A model generated the notes under the pieces. The model saw nothing but the letters and a program-made list of their open reading frames with translations, was not told the origin of the DNA and did no database searches. Both the position numbers and the translations under genes were made by a program. Shown here in pieces: positions 25,199 through 33,550 of a stretch of DNA of 64,000 nt. The stretch comes from Streptomyces fildesensis. Lineage in GTDB: Bacteria > Actinomycetota > Actinomycetes > Streptomycetales > Streptomycetaceae. Every line of letters starts with the position of its first letter. Position 1 is the first letter of the stretch. The stretch lies in assembly GCF_016107395.1 (NCBI RefSeq), contig NZ_JAAIKO010000004.1, positions 62,001-126,000 of the forward strand. Reading direction: 5' to 3'.

Positions 25199-26206
25199 CT
25201 ACGACATTCGGCCCTGACCCACGGAAGACCTGCCCGAGGGATCCGATCTGTGCTCGTCCCGGTGGTCGTCGTGAGATCCCGTCCGCGGGGTCGCGACGCC
25301 GCTGGGGACGGCGCCGTGCGGCGCCGTTCTGGGAGCCGCCGAGGCCGGGGCCGTCGTCCCGGGGCCGGCAGCGGACGCGGAGGCCGCCACGACCGGGCTG
25401 TGGCCCTCCGCGGAGGTGGTGGCACCGGACCGGACGGCCCACCGGGCGCGCAGCGCGTCGACGGCGAGAAGGACCCGCGGGGCCAGCAGGTAGCCGATGC
25501 CCATGACGGCCGCACCGGCGACCGCGTCCAGCAGGTAGTGGTTGGCGGTGCCCATCACCACGAACGTGGTGATCAGCGGGTACAGGATGCCCAGCGCGCG
25601 CACCAGTGGGGTCCGCCCGTAGCGCCACAGCATGATCCCGCACCACAGCGACCAGCCGACGTGCAGGCTCGGCATCGCCGCGTACTGGTTGGTCAGCCCG
25701 CCGAGGCCGCGCGGGGCGCTGGCGTCCTGGCCCCACCAGCCGTAGGAGCCGTACTGCGCCATGGTGTCGATGAAGCCGTGGCTGGAGTCCAGCAGCCGGG
25801 GCGGCGCCGTGGGCATGAGGGTGAAGCCGATCAGCCCGATCAGGGTGGAGAGCATCAGCCATGTGCGGGCCGCGCGGTAGTGGGTGGGCCGCCGCCGCCA
25901 CAGCCACACCAGGATCACGGGCGTCACGAGATAGTGCAGCGAGGCGTACGCGAAGTCCGCGGGGACGCCGATCGCGGCGTACTTCGTACAGATGCCGTTG
26001 AGCCAGCGCTCCGGATCGATCCGCATCAGCTCTTCGAGATGCAGGATGTCGATCCCGCTCTCGACGGCGTTGTCCACGTCGCCGCGGACCAGCAGGCGGC
26101 CGCACGAGTAGAGGGCGTACACGACGGCGATGAGCGGCAGCTCGGTCCACCAGCGCAGCCGGCCCCGGTAGGCCGAGGCGCGAGGCGCTGTGGCGGTGAT
26201 CGTCAT
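25199..26206 (-). CDS. PAP2-superfamily integral membrane phosphatase
   Basis: 335 residues from the ATG at 26206, which has GGGGAG upstream; a longer frame from 26251 has no ribosome site. About six membrane helices. The PAP2 phosphatase signature is split in the usual way: the conserved MPSLHVGW block with its catalytic His, and GTANHYLLDAVAGA with the second His and Asp. The spacing and the YLVTPVILVW-type helices match the inositol-phosphorylceramide-synthase-like/AUR1 branch common in actinobacteria. Likely a lipid phosphate phosphatase or phosphatidyl transferase on the outer membrane leaflet; substrate unknown. C-terminal 70 residues are Ala/Pro/Thr-rich and disordered. Divergent from a TetR gene. 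Confidence 0.87.
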   Translation of the reverse strand: MTITATAPRASAYRGRLRWWTELPLIAVVYALYSCGRLLVRGDVDNAVESGIDILHLEELMRIDPERWLNGICTKYAAIGVPADFAYASLHYLVTPVILVWLWRRRPTHYRAARTWLMLSTLIGLIGFTLMPTAPPRLLDSSHGFIDTMAQYGSYGWWGQDASAPRGLGGLTNQYAAMPSLHVGWSLWCGIMLWRYGRTPLVRALGILYPLITTFVVMGTANHYLLDAVAGAAVMGIGYLLAPRVLLAVDALRARWAVRSGATTSAEGHSPVVAASASAAGPGTTAPASAAPRTAPHGAVPSGVATPRTGSHDDHRDEHRSDPSGRSSVGQGRMS

Positions 26207-26265
26207 GCGGCCGTTCTCCCCGTTCTGCGGATGTGGCTCGTTGCGGACCATGTCGTAGGCTCTAC

Positions 26266-26278
26266 CGTACGTCGTACG
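26266..26278. promoter_or_regulatory. inverted repeat CGTACG-T-CGTACG, likely TetR operator
   Basis: Two CGTACG hexamers separated by one base give a perfect dyad around the centre base, in the 214-bp divergent space between the PAP2 gene and the TetR-family gene. Short dyads of this kind next to a TetR gene are usual self-operators. Inference from position and symmetry. Confidence 0.5.
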
Positions 26279-26420
26279 CTAGACAGCCCGCACATCGCCC
26301 CGGAAATTCCTGGCCACACTGCGTTCGTTCCGTGTTCAACATCTCTTGGTCGGGTATGCGTGCGGGAAGACGCCCGGGGCGCCCTCCCAGGTTGCTCTCC
26401 GCGAGAAGTTAGAGAATGGC

Positions 26421-27128
26421 ATGACCGTCACCCAGTCGGCCCGCGCCCCCCGGCGCCGCGCTCCGCGCAACACGCTCAATCCGGACAGAATCCTTGACGC
26501 AGCGGTCGTCCTGCTCGACCGTGACGGCGCCGAGGCGTTCACCATGCGCGCCCTCGCCGCGCAGCTCGGCGTCGGCACGATGGCCGTCTACTCGCACTTC
26601 CGCAGCAAGGAAGAGATCAGCGACGCCGTCGCCCAGCGGCTGCTCAGCGAGGTCGAGCTGCCCGCCGTGGGCGAGGCCGCGGGCGTCGCGGACGCCCGCG
26701 AGCAACTGCGTGAAGTATGCCGCAGTGTCTTCCGGCTCTTCGCGGAGCACCCGTCGGCCCTGCAGCTGCTGACCACCCGGCCCATGCGCGGCGACGAGGC
26801 CATCGCCGTCATCGACCGGATGCTGGGCCTGCTGCGCGCCGCCGGCCTCGACCGGGTCGACGCCGCGCGCGCCCACGTCGCCCTCATGCAGTACACGGTC
26901 GGCTCCGCGCTGTGGAACGTCCGCCGGGACCGCGCCCTGTGCGAGGACGGTCTGCGCGACCGGGTACGCGCCCGGCTCGCCGACCTCCCCGCCGACCGCT
27001 ACCCCGCGCTCACCGAGCTCGTCCCCGAGCTCGCCATCGCGCAGGACGCGGGCATGGCCCAGTACGAGCTCGGCCTCGACGGACTGCTGACCGGCCTCAT
27101 CGGGCCGGGCGCCCGGAGTGCGCGATGA
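26421..27128 (+). CDS. TetR-family transcriptional regulator
   Basis: 235 residues. A basic N-terminal tail (APRRRAPRNTLN) precedes the TetR helix-turn-helix (about 22-68: ILDAAVVLLDRDG, FTMRALAAQLGVGTMAVYSHFRSKEEI). The C-terminal ligand domain has the TetR_C layout with HPSALQLLTTRPM. The ATG at 26421 is kept since the family N-terminus follows directly; the upstream site is weak. It is divergent from the PAP2 gene and probably controls it and itself through the dyad at 26266-26278. It could also act on the histidine phosphatase gene 38 nt downstream. Ligand unknown. Confidence 0.9.
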   Translation: MTVTQSARAPRRRAPRNTLNPDRILDAAVVLLDRDGAEAFTMRALAAQLGVGTMAVYSHFRSKEEISDAVAQRLLSEVELPAVGEAAGVADAREQLREVCRSVFRLFAEHPSALQLLTTRPMRGDEAIAVIDRMLGLLRAAGLDRVDAARAHVALMQYTVGSALWNVRRDRALCEDGLRDRVRARLADLPADRYPALTELVPELAIAQDAGMAQYELGLDGLLTGLIGPGARSAR

Positions 27129-27166
27129 TGGAGTGATCTCCATTACGTAGTGAAAGGTCCCTCCGC

Positions 27167-27775
27167 ATGGCTCCGCGCATCCTTCTGGTCCGTCACGGCC
27201 AGACGGAGTGGTCCCTCTCCGGCCGCCACACCGGCCGCACCGACATCCCCCTCACCGACGAGGGCCGCCGCACCGCCCGGCTCCTCGCCGAACGGCTGCA
27301 CGGCGCCCCCTGGGACGGACTCCCCGGCCTCGAGGTCCGCACCAGCCCCCTCGTCCGCGCGAGCGAGACCGGCGAACTCACCGGCTTCGGCGACCGCGCC
27401 AAGCCGTGGGACGCCCTCATGGAGTGGGACTACGGCGCCTACGAAGGGCTCGTCCCCGACGAGATCGCCGAGCGCGAGCGCGCGGCGGGCCGGCCCGAGT
27501 GGAACATCTGGCGGGACGGGGTGGTGGGCGGCGAGTCCCTCGCGGAGGTCGCGGAGCGGGCGGACGAGGTGGTGGCGTGGGCGCGGTCGGCGGAGCGGGA
27601 TGTGCTCGTCTTCGCCCACGGGCACTTCTTGCGGACGCTGGGGGCGCGGTGGTTGGGGTTGGACCCGTCGTTCGGGGCTTCCATCCGGCTGGATCCGGCG
27701 TCGCTGTCGATTCTGGGGTGGGCGTACGGGGACCCGGCGGTGGAACGCTGGAACGACACGGGGCACCTCGGGTGA
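27167..27775 (+). CDS. histidine phosphatase superfamily enzyme (phosphoglycerate mutase-like)
   Basis: 202 residues. [10 protein letters not shown] with catalytic His10, an EWDYGAYEG block with the acid/base Glu, and [10 protein letters not shown] with the second catalytic His define a branch 1 histidine phosphatase. The family covers phosphoglycerate mutases, alpha-ribazole and acid phosphatases; this length and the lack of mutase-specific insertions favour a broad phosphatase. Cytosolic, no signal peptide. Same strand as, and 38 nt after, the TetR gene, so probably co-transcribed. Convergent with the XRE/TPR regulator. Confidence 0.88.
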   Translation: MAPRILLVRHGQTEWSLSGRHTGRTDIPLTDEGRRTARLLAERLHGAPWDGLPGLEVRTSPLVRASETGELTGFGDRAKPWDALMEWDYGAYEGLVPDEIAERERAAGRPEWNIWRDGVVGGESLAEVAERADEVVAWARSAERDVLVFAHGHFLRTLGARWLGLDPSFGASIRLDPASLSILGWAYGDPAVERWNDTGHLG

Positions 27776-27855
27776 CGTGGGAACTGCCCCGCCGCAGGCA
27801 CTGACGTACCCGCACTCCGACCGCAGGTGGGTCCTGGAACCTCCGCCGGAGGCGG

Positions 27856-29175
27856 TCAGCGCTGGCGGTTGAGGAAGTCGGCTACCGCCGTCGTCCGGTG
27901 GTGGGGGCGGAGGCGGGTGGCTGTGGTGTCCAGGAGGGCTCGTACGCGGGAGGACTGGACGCGGCCGAGGAGGTCGAGGACGCGGGAGCCCGCGGCGGCG
28001 GCCTCGTCGGGGCGGTCGCCGGCGGCCAGGTTTGCGGACAACTCGGCGCCGTAGAGGGCGATGTTGCGGGTGAAGTGCGGGTCCTGGAGGCTGACCGCGC
28101 GGCGGGCGGAGTCCGCGGCGCGGCGGTGGTCGCCGAGCGCGGACCAGGACTGGGCCTCCAGGCCCGCGAGTTCGGCCTCGCCGAAGAACGTCATCCACTG
28201 CGGGTCGGCGTCGGACGGGCCGCGCCCGAAGAGTGACTGGGCGCGGGACAGCGCGCGTTCGCATCCGGAGCGGTCGCCGAGTCCCGCGCGGCCGCCCGCT
28301 TCGCGCAGCGCGAGCAGGGAGAGCAGCCGCGGTGAGGCGAGGCGCCGGGCGGCGGCCTGGGCGGCCTGCGCGGCCCGGACGGCCTCGTGCGGCCGGCCCG
28401 CGTCGCGGGCGAGGAAGGCGGTGTTGCAGAACGCGTGGGCCTCCAGGGCAGCGTCGCCCGACACGCGGGCCGTGGCGAGCGCCTCGGCGTAGTAGGAGCG
28501 GGCGTCGGTGAACCGGCCGGAGTCGTGGGCCAGCCATCCGACGGAGACGGCGAGTTCACCCGCTCCGGCGTACAACCCGTCGGCCACGGACTGGCTGTAG
28601 GCGCCCTCGTCGAGCAGCCGGTAGGCGGTGCGCAGGGCCTGGCCCGCCTGTTCGTACAGGCCGTCCGCGCCGTGCCGGTCGTCGTGCAGCCGGATGTGCC
28701 GCACGGCTTCCTCGACGGCGTGGACCTCGCCGACGCCGACCCGGCCGGCGGGTGGGTGCACGGCGGAGCCGGACACCAGGGCGGTCGCGATGACGGCGGG
28801 GCCGCCGGTCATGAACACGCGACGCAGCACGTCGCTCTCCTCGAACTCGAATTCGTACGTATCCAGCGGTGGCGCGCCGCCGCGTCTGCCCCGTACCGCT
28901 TCGCGCGGGGCGAAGCCCAGGTCGCCCAGCGAGCGGCCGGGGAACATATGGCGGAACACCCGCTCGTAGGCGTAGTTGGGGCACCGGATCTCCCCGGCCT
29001 CCACCCGCCCGATGTACCGGGCGTCGCAGCTGACCTGCTCGCCGATCTCGCGGGCGGAACGGCGTACCGCCGCAGCGAACTCGTTGGGGGAACGGTCTCC
29101 GCGCAACTGCCGGAAGGCCGCGTTGGCCATGGTGGCGGTTCGGGCTGGATCGGGGCTTGAGGACGGTGAAGCCAT
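27856..29175 (-). CDS. XRE-type/TPR regulator, NsdA-like
   Basis: 439 residues, ATG with AGGAG upstream. N-terminal region (about 17-70) is a Cro/CI-like helix-turn-helix (FAAAVRRSAREIGEQV, YIGRVEAGEIRCP). The rest is a long alpha-helical solenoid of TPR-like repeats (for example YYAEALATARVSGDAALEAH, AADSARRAVSLQDPH). This layout is typical of Streptomyces regulators of the NsdA/NsdB group that influence antibiotic production and sporulation. I infer a regulatory role; the specific member is not certain. Divergent from the small gene at 29.4 kb across about 200 bp of AT-richer sequence that should hold both promoters. Confidence 0.82.
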   Translation of the reverse strand: MASPSSSPDPARTATMANAAFRQLRGDRSPNEFAAAVRRSAREIGEQVSCDARYIGRVEAGEIRCPNYAYERVFRHMFPGRSLGDLGFAPREAVRGRRGGAPPLDTYEFEFEESDVLRRVFMTGGPAVIATALVSGSAVHPPAGRVGVGEVHAVEEAVRHIRLHDDRHGADGLYEQAGQALRTAYRLLDEGAYSQSVADGLYAGAGELAVSVGWLAHDSGRFTDARSYYAEALATARVSGDAALEAHAFCNTAFLARDAGRPHEAVRAAQAAQAAARRLASPRLLSLLALREAGGRAGLGDRSGCERALSRAQSLFGRGPSDADPQWMTFFGEAELAGLEAQSWSALGDHRRAADSARRAVSLQDPHFTRNIALYGAELSANLAAGDRPDEAAAAGSRVLDLLGRVQSSRVRALLDTTATRLRPHHRTTAVADFLNRQR

Positions 29176-29382
29176 GGCGGACTCCTGGTGCGGACGGCGC
29201 GACGACGGTACCCGCTGTGACGGGGCAGATACCGAGGGTTTGCCTACAAAACGGATATCTCACCCGTGATCCGCCATGAAATGCCACCCCTTGCGGCGTT
29301 AGCGGGGCGTAGCTGTTGACAGGGAGGCGCGTTGTACTCCTCGTAAGGGCGGTGCTGCGTCCGCCCGCGAGGAGGGTTCCCC

Positions 29383-29787
29383 TTGTTGGACACCGATCGG
29401 CACGAACCGAGCCCGGAGCGGAGCGAGATGCCGCCGGCGACGCCGCCGTGCGATCTCGTCACCGTCCCGACCCAGCAGGGCCTGGAGGCCGTCGACATCC
29501 TGCGGCTGCGGACCGGCGTCGGGCCGGTGCTGCACGACGACGCGGGGGACGGCATCGGGTTCCTGGTGCCGCAGGGCACCGCGGACGGCTGGGACCTGCC
29601 CGGCAGTTCCTGTACGCGGAGCAACGGCCGCGGCTTCTCGATCGGCGCGGAGCCGTCGGAGGCCGGTTCCGGCTGGCTGGTGCCGCCGGACAGCGGGCCC
29701 GGCCGGATCACCGCCACCGACCCGGCCGTCCTGCGGGCGGCGCTCGGTGAGGCGGCCCGCACGATCAGGCTGGCCGGCGGCGTCTGA
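29383..29787 (+). CDS. small protein resembling part of a primase-polymerase domain
   Basis: 134 residues from a TTG preceded by GGAGGG; an ATG 15 codons later is the alternative start. Blocks GVGPVLHDD, GFLVPQGTADGWDLPGS, SGWLVPPDS and an Ala-rich final helix (RAALGEAARTIRLAGG) resemble the second half of actinobacterial bifunctional primase/polymerase proteins and of the protein encoded at 19.8 kb. No polymerase metal site is complete, so it is probably not catalytic. No signal peptide. It is 31 nt upstream of the spermidine-synthase-like gene and likely co-transcribed. Function unknown. Confidence 0.65.
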   Translation: MLDTDRHEPSPERSEMPPATPPCDLVTVPTQQGLEAVDILRLRTGVGPVLHDDAGDGIGFLVPQGTADGWDLPGSSCTRSNGRGFSIGAEPSEAGSGWLVPPDSGPGRITATDPAVLRAALGEAARTIRLAGGV

Positions 29788-29818
29788 CGCCGGCTGCTTG
29801 CTGGCCGATACTGGTCGG

Positions 29819-30685
29819 GTGGCAGGTAAGAAGCAGGGCGGAAGGGCGCAGGCCCGCGAAGCGGTCGGCGCCGTGGTCGACGGCGGGCAGGCCGAGCTGG
29901 TCCCGGACCGGGAAAGGCCGCACGGCTGGACGCTGCTCATCGACGGCGCACCGCAGTCGCACGTCGACCTCGACGACCCGTCGTACCTGGACTTCTCGTA
30001 CCAGCGCAGGCTGGGCCACATCATCGACCTGGTCGCGCCCCCGGGGCGCCCGCTGCAGGTGCTGCACCTGGGCGGCGGCGCGCTCACCCTGGCCCGGTAC
30101 ACCGCCGCGACCCGGCCGCGCTCCACCCAGCAGGCCGTCGAGATCGACGGTCCGCTCGTCGAGCTGGTCCGCCGTGAACTGCCGTGGGACCGGACCTGGC
30201 GGATCAAGGTGCGGGGCGGGGACGCCCGGGCGGGGCTGGGGAAGGTCCCGGACGGCTGGGCCGACCTGGTCATCGCCGATGTCTTCGGCGGCGCCCGCAC
30301 TCCCGCGCATCTGACCAGCGCCGAATTCCTGCACGAGGTCAGGCGCGCGCTGCGGCCCGGCGGTTTCTACGCGGCCAACCTCGCCGACGGCGGCGCCCTC
30401 GGCTTCCTGCGCGCCCAGATCGCCACCGCGCGGTCGGCGTTCGCCGAGGTCTGTGTGTCCGCCGACCCGGCGGTGCTGCGCGGCCGCCGTTTCGGCAACG
30501 CCATCCTGCTCGCCGCCGACGTCGAGCTGCCGCTCGCCGAGCTGACCCGGCGGGTCGCCTCCGACCCGCACCCCGGCCGCGTCGAACACGGCCGCCCGCT
30601 GGCCGACTTCGCCGGCGGCGCGGCCCCGGTCACCGACGCGACGGCCGCCCCGTCCCCGGCCCCGCCGGAGTCGGTCTTCCGCTGA
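29819..30685 (+). CDS. spermidine-synthase-like class I methyltransferase-fold protein
   Basis: 288 residues from a GTG in GGGTGGCAGGT; earlier in-frame codons overlap the previous gene. The Rossmann core begins at VLHLGGGALTLARYTAA (glycine-rich cofactor loop), followed by VEIDGPLVELVRRELPW with the acidic ribose-binding residue, DLVIADVFGGARTP and the RRALRPGGFYAANLADGG region. The family includes spermidine synthases, but many bacterial members lack polyamine activity; the aminopropyl-transfer Asp pair is not obvious here. Cytosolic. Follows the primase-like fragment and converges on a secreted protein gene. Confidence 0.8.
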   Translation: MAGKKQGGRAQAREAVGAVVDGGQAELVPDRERPHGWTLLIDGAPQSHVDLDDPSYLDFSYQRRLGHIIDLVAPPGRPLQVLHLGGGALTLARYTAATRPRSTQQAVEIDGPLVELVRRELPWDRTWRIKVRGGDARAGLGKVPDGWADLVIADVFGGARTPAHLTSAEFLHEVRRALRPGGFYAANLADGGALGFLRAQIATARSAFAEVCVSADPAVLRGRRFGNAILLAADVELPLAELTRRVASDPHPGRVEHGRPLADFAGGAAPVTDATAAPSPAPPESVFR

Positions 30686-30708
30686 ACCGGAGATCCGGAC
30701 GACAGGCC

Positions 30709-31248
30709 CTAATTCTTGTACATCTCCACCACGGGCGGGTGGCCGTTCCAGGTGCAGAAGACCGACGAGGTGGTGGTTCCGCTGGTGAAGTCCACCCGGA
30801 TCCATTCGTCCAGCTTCCAGACCTTCATCTCCCAGCCCTCGTCGGGGGTGGCCGAGACGAGGGTGGCCGAGGCCGGCCCGAGGTCGAGCACGACGCGGCC
30901 GCCGGTGACCTTGTAGGCGTGCACATTGCCGGTGGTGTTGCTGGTGGAGGCGTCGTGCGAGGTGCCCGGGGGCTTCTCCGGCGGCGGGGACGGCGCCTTC
31001 GTCGCGGGCTTGGTGGTGGGCGGCACGGTCGGTGCGGGGGACGTCGTGGACGGCACCGGCTTCGGCCGGTGCGTGGAGGAGGCCACCGGCCGCGCCGAGG
31101 AGCCGGCGACGGCATCGGAGACCGGGAGCGCGCGCGGTGGATCGTAGGCGGTACCGGCGAGCACGGAGTGCACTCCGAACCACGACATCGTCACCGCGGC
31201 TGTGGTCGCGAGCGTCCAGGCCCCGGCGTGAAGCAATCCTCGTTGCAT
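30709..31248 (-). CDS. secreted hypothetical protein divergent from two-component system
   Basis: 179 residues from the ATG at 31248 (AGGA upstream). A signal peptide or single anchor (about 8-30) is followed by a Pro/Thr/Ser/Lys-rich extracellular linker (about 35-105) and a short beta-rich domain with VHAYKVTGGRVVLDLG, EGWEMKVWKLDEWIRVDFTSG and one Cys near the end (VFCTWNG). No enzyme motif. The gene is divergent from the response regulator across 96 bp. In Streptomyces, secreted proteins encoded this way often monitor the envelope or are targets of the adjacent kinase; that link is inference. Confidence 0.72.
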   Translation of the reverse strand: MQRGLLHAGAWTLATTAAVTMSWFGVHSVLAGTAYDPPRALPVSDAVAGSSARPVASSTHRPKPVPSTTSPAPTVPPTTKPATKAPSPPPEKPPGTSHDASTSNTTGNVHAYKVTGGRVVLDLGPASATLVSATPDEGWEMKVWKLDEWIRVDFTSGTTTSSVFCTWNGHPPVVEMYKN

Positions 31249-31344
31249 CGGCACATCCTGCCGTACGCGCGGCAGGTCCGGGCGCGGAGGGCGGTAAACG
31301 GACGGAGGGGTACCGGGTCCCCCGGATGGGCTACCGTGCGGGCC

Positions 31345-32034
31345 ATGGCAAGTGTGCTCGTGGTCGAGGACGACCAGTTCGTGCGCTCCGCCCTCATCCG
31401 GCACCTCACCGAGGCGGCCCACACCGTACGCAGTGTGGGCACGGCTCTTGAGGCGCTGCGCGAGGTGGCGCAGGTCGGTTTCGACGTCGTGATCCTCGAT
31501 CTCGGCCTCCCGGATCTGGACGGGTCGGAGGCGCTGAAGATGCTGCGCGGGATCACCGATGTCCCGGTGATCATCGCCACCGCCCGTGACGACGAGGCGG
31601 AGGTGGTCAGGCTGCTCAACGCGGGCGCCGACGACTATCTCGTCAAGCCGTTCTCGGTCGAGCATCTGTCCGCCCGGATGGCCGCCGTGCTGCGCCGGGC
31701 GCGCGGCCGGGAGGCCGCGCCTGACGAGACCGCGCGGCTCGCGGTCGGCGGGCTGCGGATCGATGTGCGCAGGCGGCAGGCGGAGCTCGACGGGATGACG
31801 CTGGACCTGACCCGCCGCGAGTTCGACCTGCTGGCCTTTCTCGCGTCGCGCCCCGGTGTCGTCGTGGCCCGCAAGGAACTGCTCGCCGAGGTGTGGCAGC
31901 AGTCCTACGGCGACGACCAGACCATCGACGTCCATCTGTCCTGGCTCCGTCGCAAACTGGGCGAAACGGCCGCCCGGCCGCGGTATCTGCACACGCTGCG
32001 CGGCGTCGGGGTGAAGCTGGAGCCACCGGCATGA
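31345..32034 (+). CDS. OmpR/PhoB-family response regulator
   Basis: 229 residues. Receiver domain with the acidic pair in VVEDD, phosphoacceptor Asp52 in VVILDLGLPDLDG, the conserved Thr/Ala switch (VIIATARDD) and Lys in YLVKPFS. The C-terminal winged helix (about 130-228) ends with WLRRKLGE and HTLRGVGVKLEPP, typical of DNA binding as a dimer at direct repeats. The stop overlaps the kinase start as ATGA, so the pair is translationally coupled. A likely target is the divergent secreted-protein gene and the pair itself. Confidence 0.95.
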   Translation: MASVLVVEDDQFVRSALIRHLTEAAHTVRSVGTALEALREVAQVGFDVVILDLGLPDLDGSEALKMLRGITDVPVIIATARDDEAEVVRLLNAGADDYLVKPFSVEHLSARMAAVLRRARGREAAPDETARLAVGGLRIDVRRRQAELDGMTLDLTRREFDLLAFLASRPGVVVARKELLAEVWQQSYGDDQTIDVHLSWLRRKLGETAARPRYLHTLRGVGVKLEPPA

Positions 32035-33425
32035 GATGGCTGCTCGTCAAGGTGTGCCTGGCGGTGACCGCGATGGTCGTCGTCGCGTTCGCCGTACCGC
32101 TGGGCCTGGTGGTCAAGGAACTGGCCCGCGACCGGGCCTTCTCCAACGCCGAACGGCAGGCCGCCGCGATCGGTCCCGCGCTGGCCATCACCACCGACCG
32201 CGTCCAGCTGGAACGGGCGCTCGCCTCCACCCAGGCGGGCGCGGACGGCCGGATGGCGCTGCATGTGCCGGCCACCGCCGGCACCGCCCCGGTGGAGATC
32301 GGCAGGCACCGCTCCTCCGCCGCCGCGATGGACGCCGCGTCCAGCCGCGGCCGGGCCTCCACCGTCGCGGTCGGCGGCGGGTACGCGCTGCTGCAGCCGA
32401 ACGCGGTCAGCTCGGGCACGGTCGCGGTCGTCGAGGTCTTCGTCCCGGACAGCGACATCACCCGGGGCGTCGCCACCGCGTGGATCGTGCTGGCGGCGGT
32501 CGGCATCGGCCTGATCGTCGGCTCGGTGGCCATCGCCGACCGGCTCGGCACCCGGATGGTGCGGCCCGCCGGCCGGCTGGCGAACGCGGCGAACGCGCTC
32601 GGCCGCGGCGACCTCGGCGTACGGGTCTCGGAGGCCGGGCCGTCGGAACTGCGCTCGGTCGCGGTCGCGTTCAACGCCATGGCCGACCAGGTCGTCCAAC
32701 TGCTCGCCAACGAGCGCGAACTGGCCGCCGACCTCTCGCACCGGCTGCGCACCCCGCTCACCGTGCTCCGGCTCAACGCCGCCTCGCTCGGGAACGGGCC
32801 CGTCGCCGAGCAGACCCGCGAGGCCGTCGCGCAGCTGGAGCGCGAGGTCGACACGATCATCCGTACCGCGCGCGAACAGCAGATCACCGCACCGGTCATG
32901 GCCGGCTGCGACGCCGCCGAGGTGATCCGTGAACGGATGGCGTTCTGGTCCGCCCTCGCGGAGGACCAGGGGCGTGAGGCGCGCACGGCGGGCGTGGACC
33001 GGCCGGTCCGGGTGCCGGTGGCGCGCGGTGAGCTGGCCGCCGCGCTCGACGCGATGCTCGGCAACGTCTTCCGGCACACCCCGGAGGGCACCGCCTTCGC
33101 CGTGGACGTGCACAACGGCGAGGACGCCGTGATCGTGCTGGTCTCCGACGCCGGTACCGGCATCCGGGACCCCGCGGCCGCGCTGCGCCGCGGTCAGGGC
33201 GACGGCGGGCCGGGCTCGACGGGCCTTGGCCTGGACATCGTGCGCCGGGTCGCCGAGTCCACCGGCGGCGACATCGCCATCGGCCACTCCGTGCTCGGCG
33301 GCACCGAGGTCCGGGTCTGGCTGGCGCTGCGCCCCGGCTCCGGCGCATCCGGCCGGGGTCACCGTGTGCCACGCCGCCGTCGCAGACCGGGACAGAAGTC
33401 CACCGCCAGTGGTCTGAACCTTTAA
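32031..33425 (+). CDS. sensor histidine kinase, partner of the OmpR-type regulator
   Basis: 464 residues. Two membrane helices (about 5-28 and 148-170) flank an extracytoplasmic sensor of about 115 residues. A HAMP segment (about 172-222) leads to the dimerisation domain with phosphoacceptor His237 in DLSHRLRTPLT and an ATP-binding domain with MLGNVFRHT (N box), DAGTGI (G1) and STGLGLDIV (G2). The signal is unknown. The basic C-terminal tail (GRGHRVPRRRRRPG) is unusual for the family. The last codons contain a DasR-like site serving the downstream chitinase gene. Confidence 0.93.
   Translation: MRWLLVKVCLAVTAMVVVAFAVPLGLVVKELARDRAFSNAERQAAAIGPALAITTDRVQLERALASTQAGADGRMALHVPATAGTAPVEIGRHRSSAAAMDAASSRGRASTVAVGGGYALLQPNAVSSGTVAVVEVFVPDSDITRGVATAWIVLAAVGIGLIVGSVAIADRLGTRMVRPAGRLANAANALGRGDLGVRVSEAGPSELRSVAVAFNAMADQVVQLLANERELAADLSHRLRTPLTVLRLNAASLGNGPVAEQTREAVAQLEREVDTIIRTAREQQITAPVMAGCDAAEVIRERMAFWSALAEDQGREARTAGVDRPVRVPVARGELAAALDAMLGNVFRHTPEGTAFAVDVHNGEDAVIVLVSDAGTGIRDPAAALRRGQGDGGPGSTGLGLDIVRRVAESTGGDIAIGHSVLGGTEVRVWLALRPGSGASGRGHRVPRRRRRPGQKSTASGLNL
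33408..33423. promoter_or_regulatory. DasR-responsive element (dre)-like site upstream of chitinase gene
   Basis: AGTGGTCTGAACCTTT matches the dre consensus AGTGGTCTAGACCACT (from memory) at the core TGGTCT--ACC, differing at the central two bases and near the right end. It ends about 127 bp before the chitinase ATG and overlaps the kinase stop. Chitinase genes are known DasR targets. Inference. Confidence 0.45.
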
Positions 33426-33550
33426 CCCGCTCCGATGCCGTCCTTAAGGGCGCCATAAGAACCCCAACCCCCGCTGTGGTCAGGGCTTTTGTCCGTTCCG
33501 CCCGCGCTAGCGTCGTGCCGCACCCCGCCCCCCACGAAAGGCAGGCCGGT

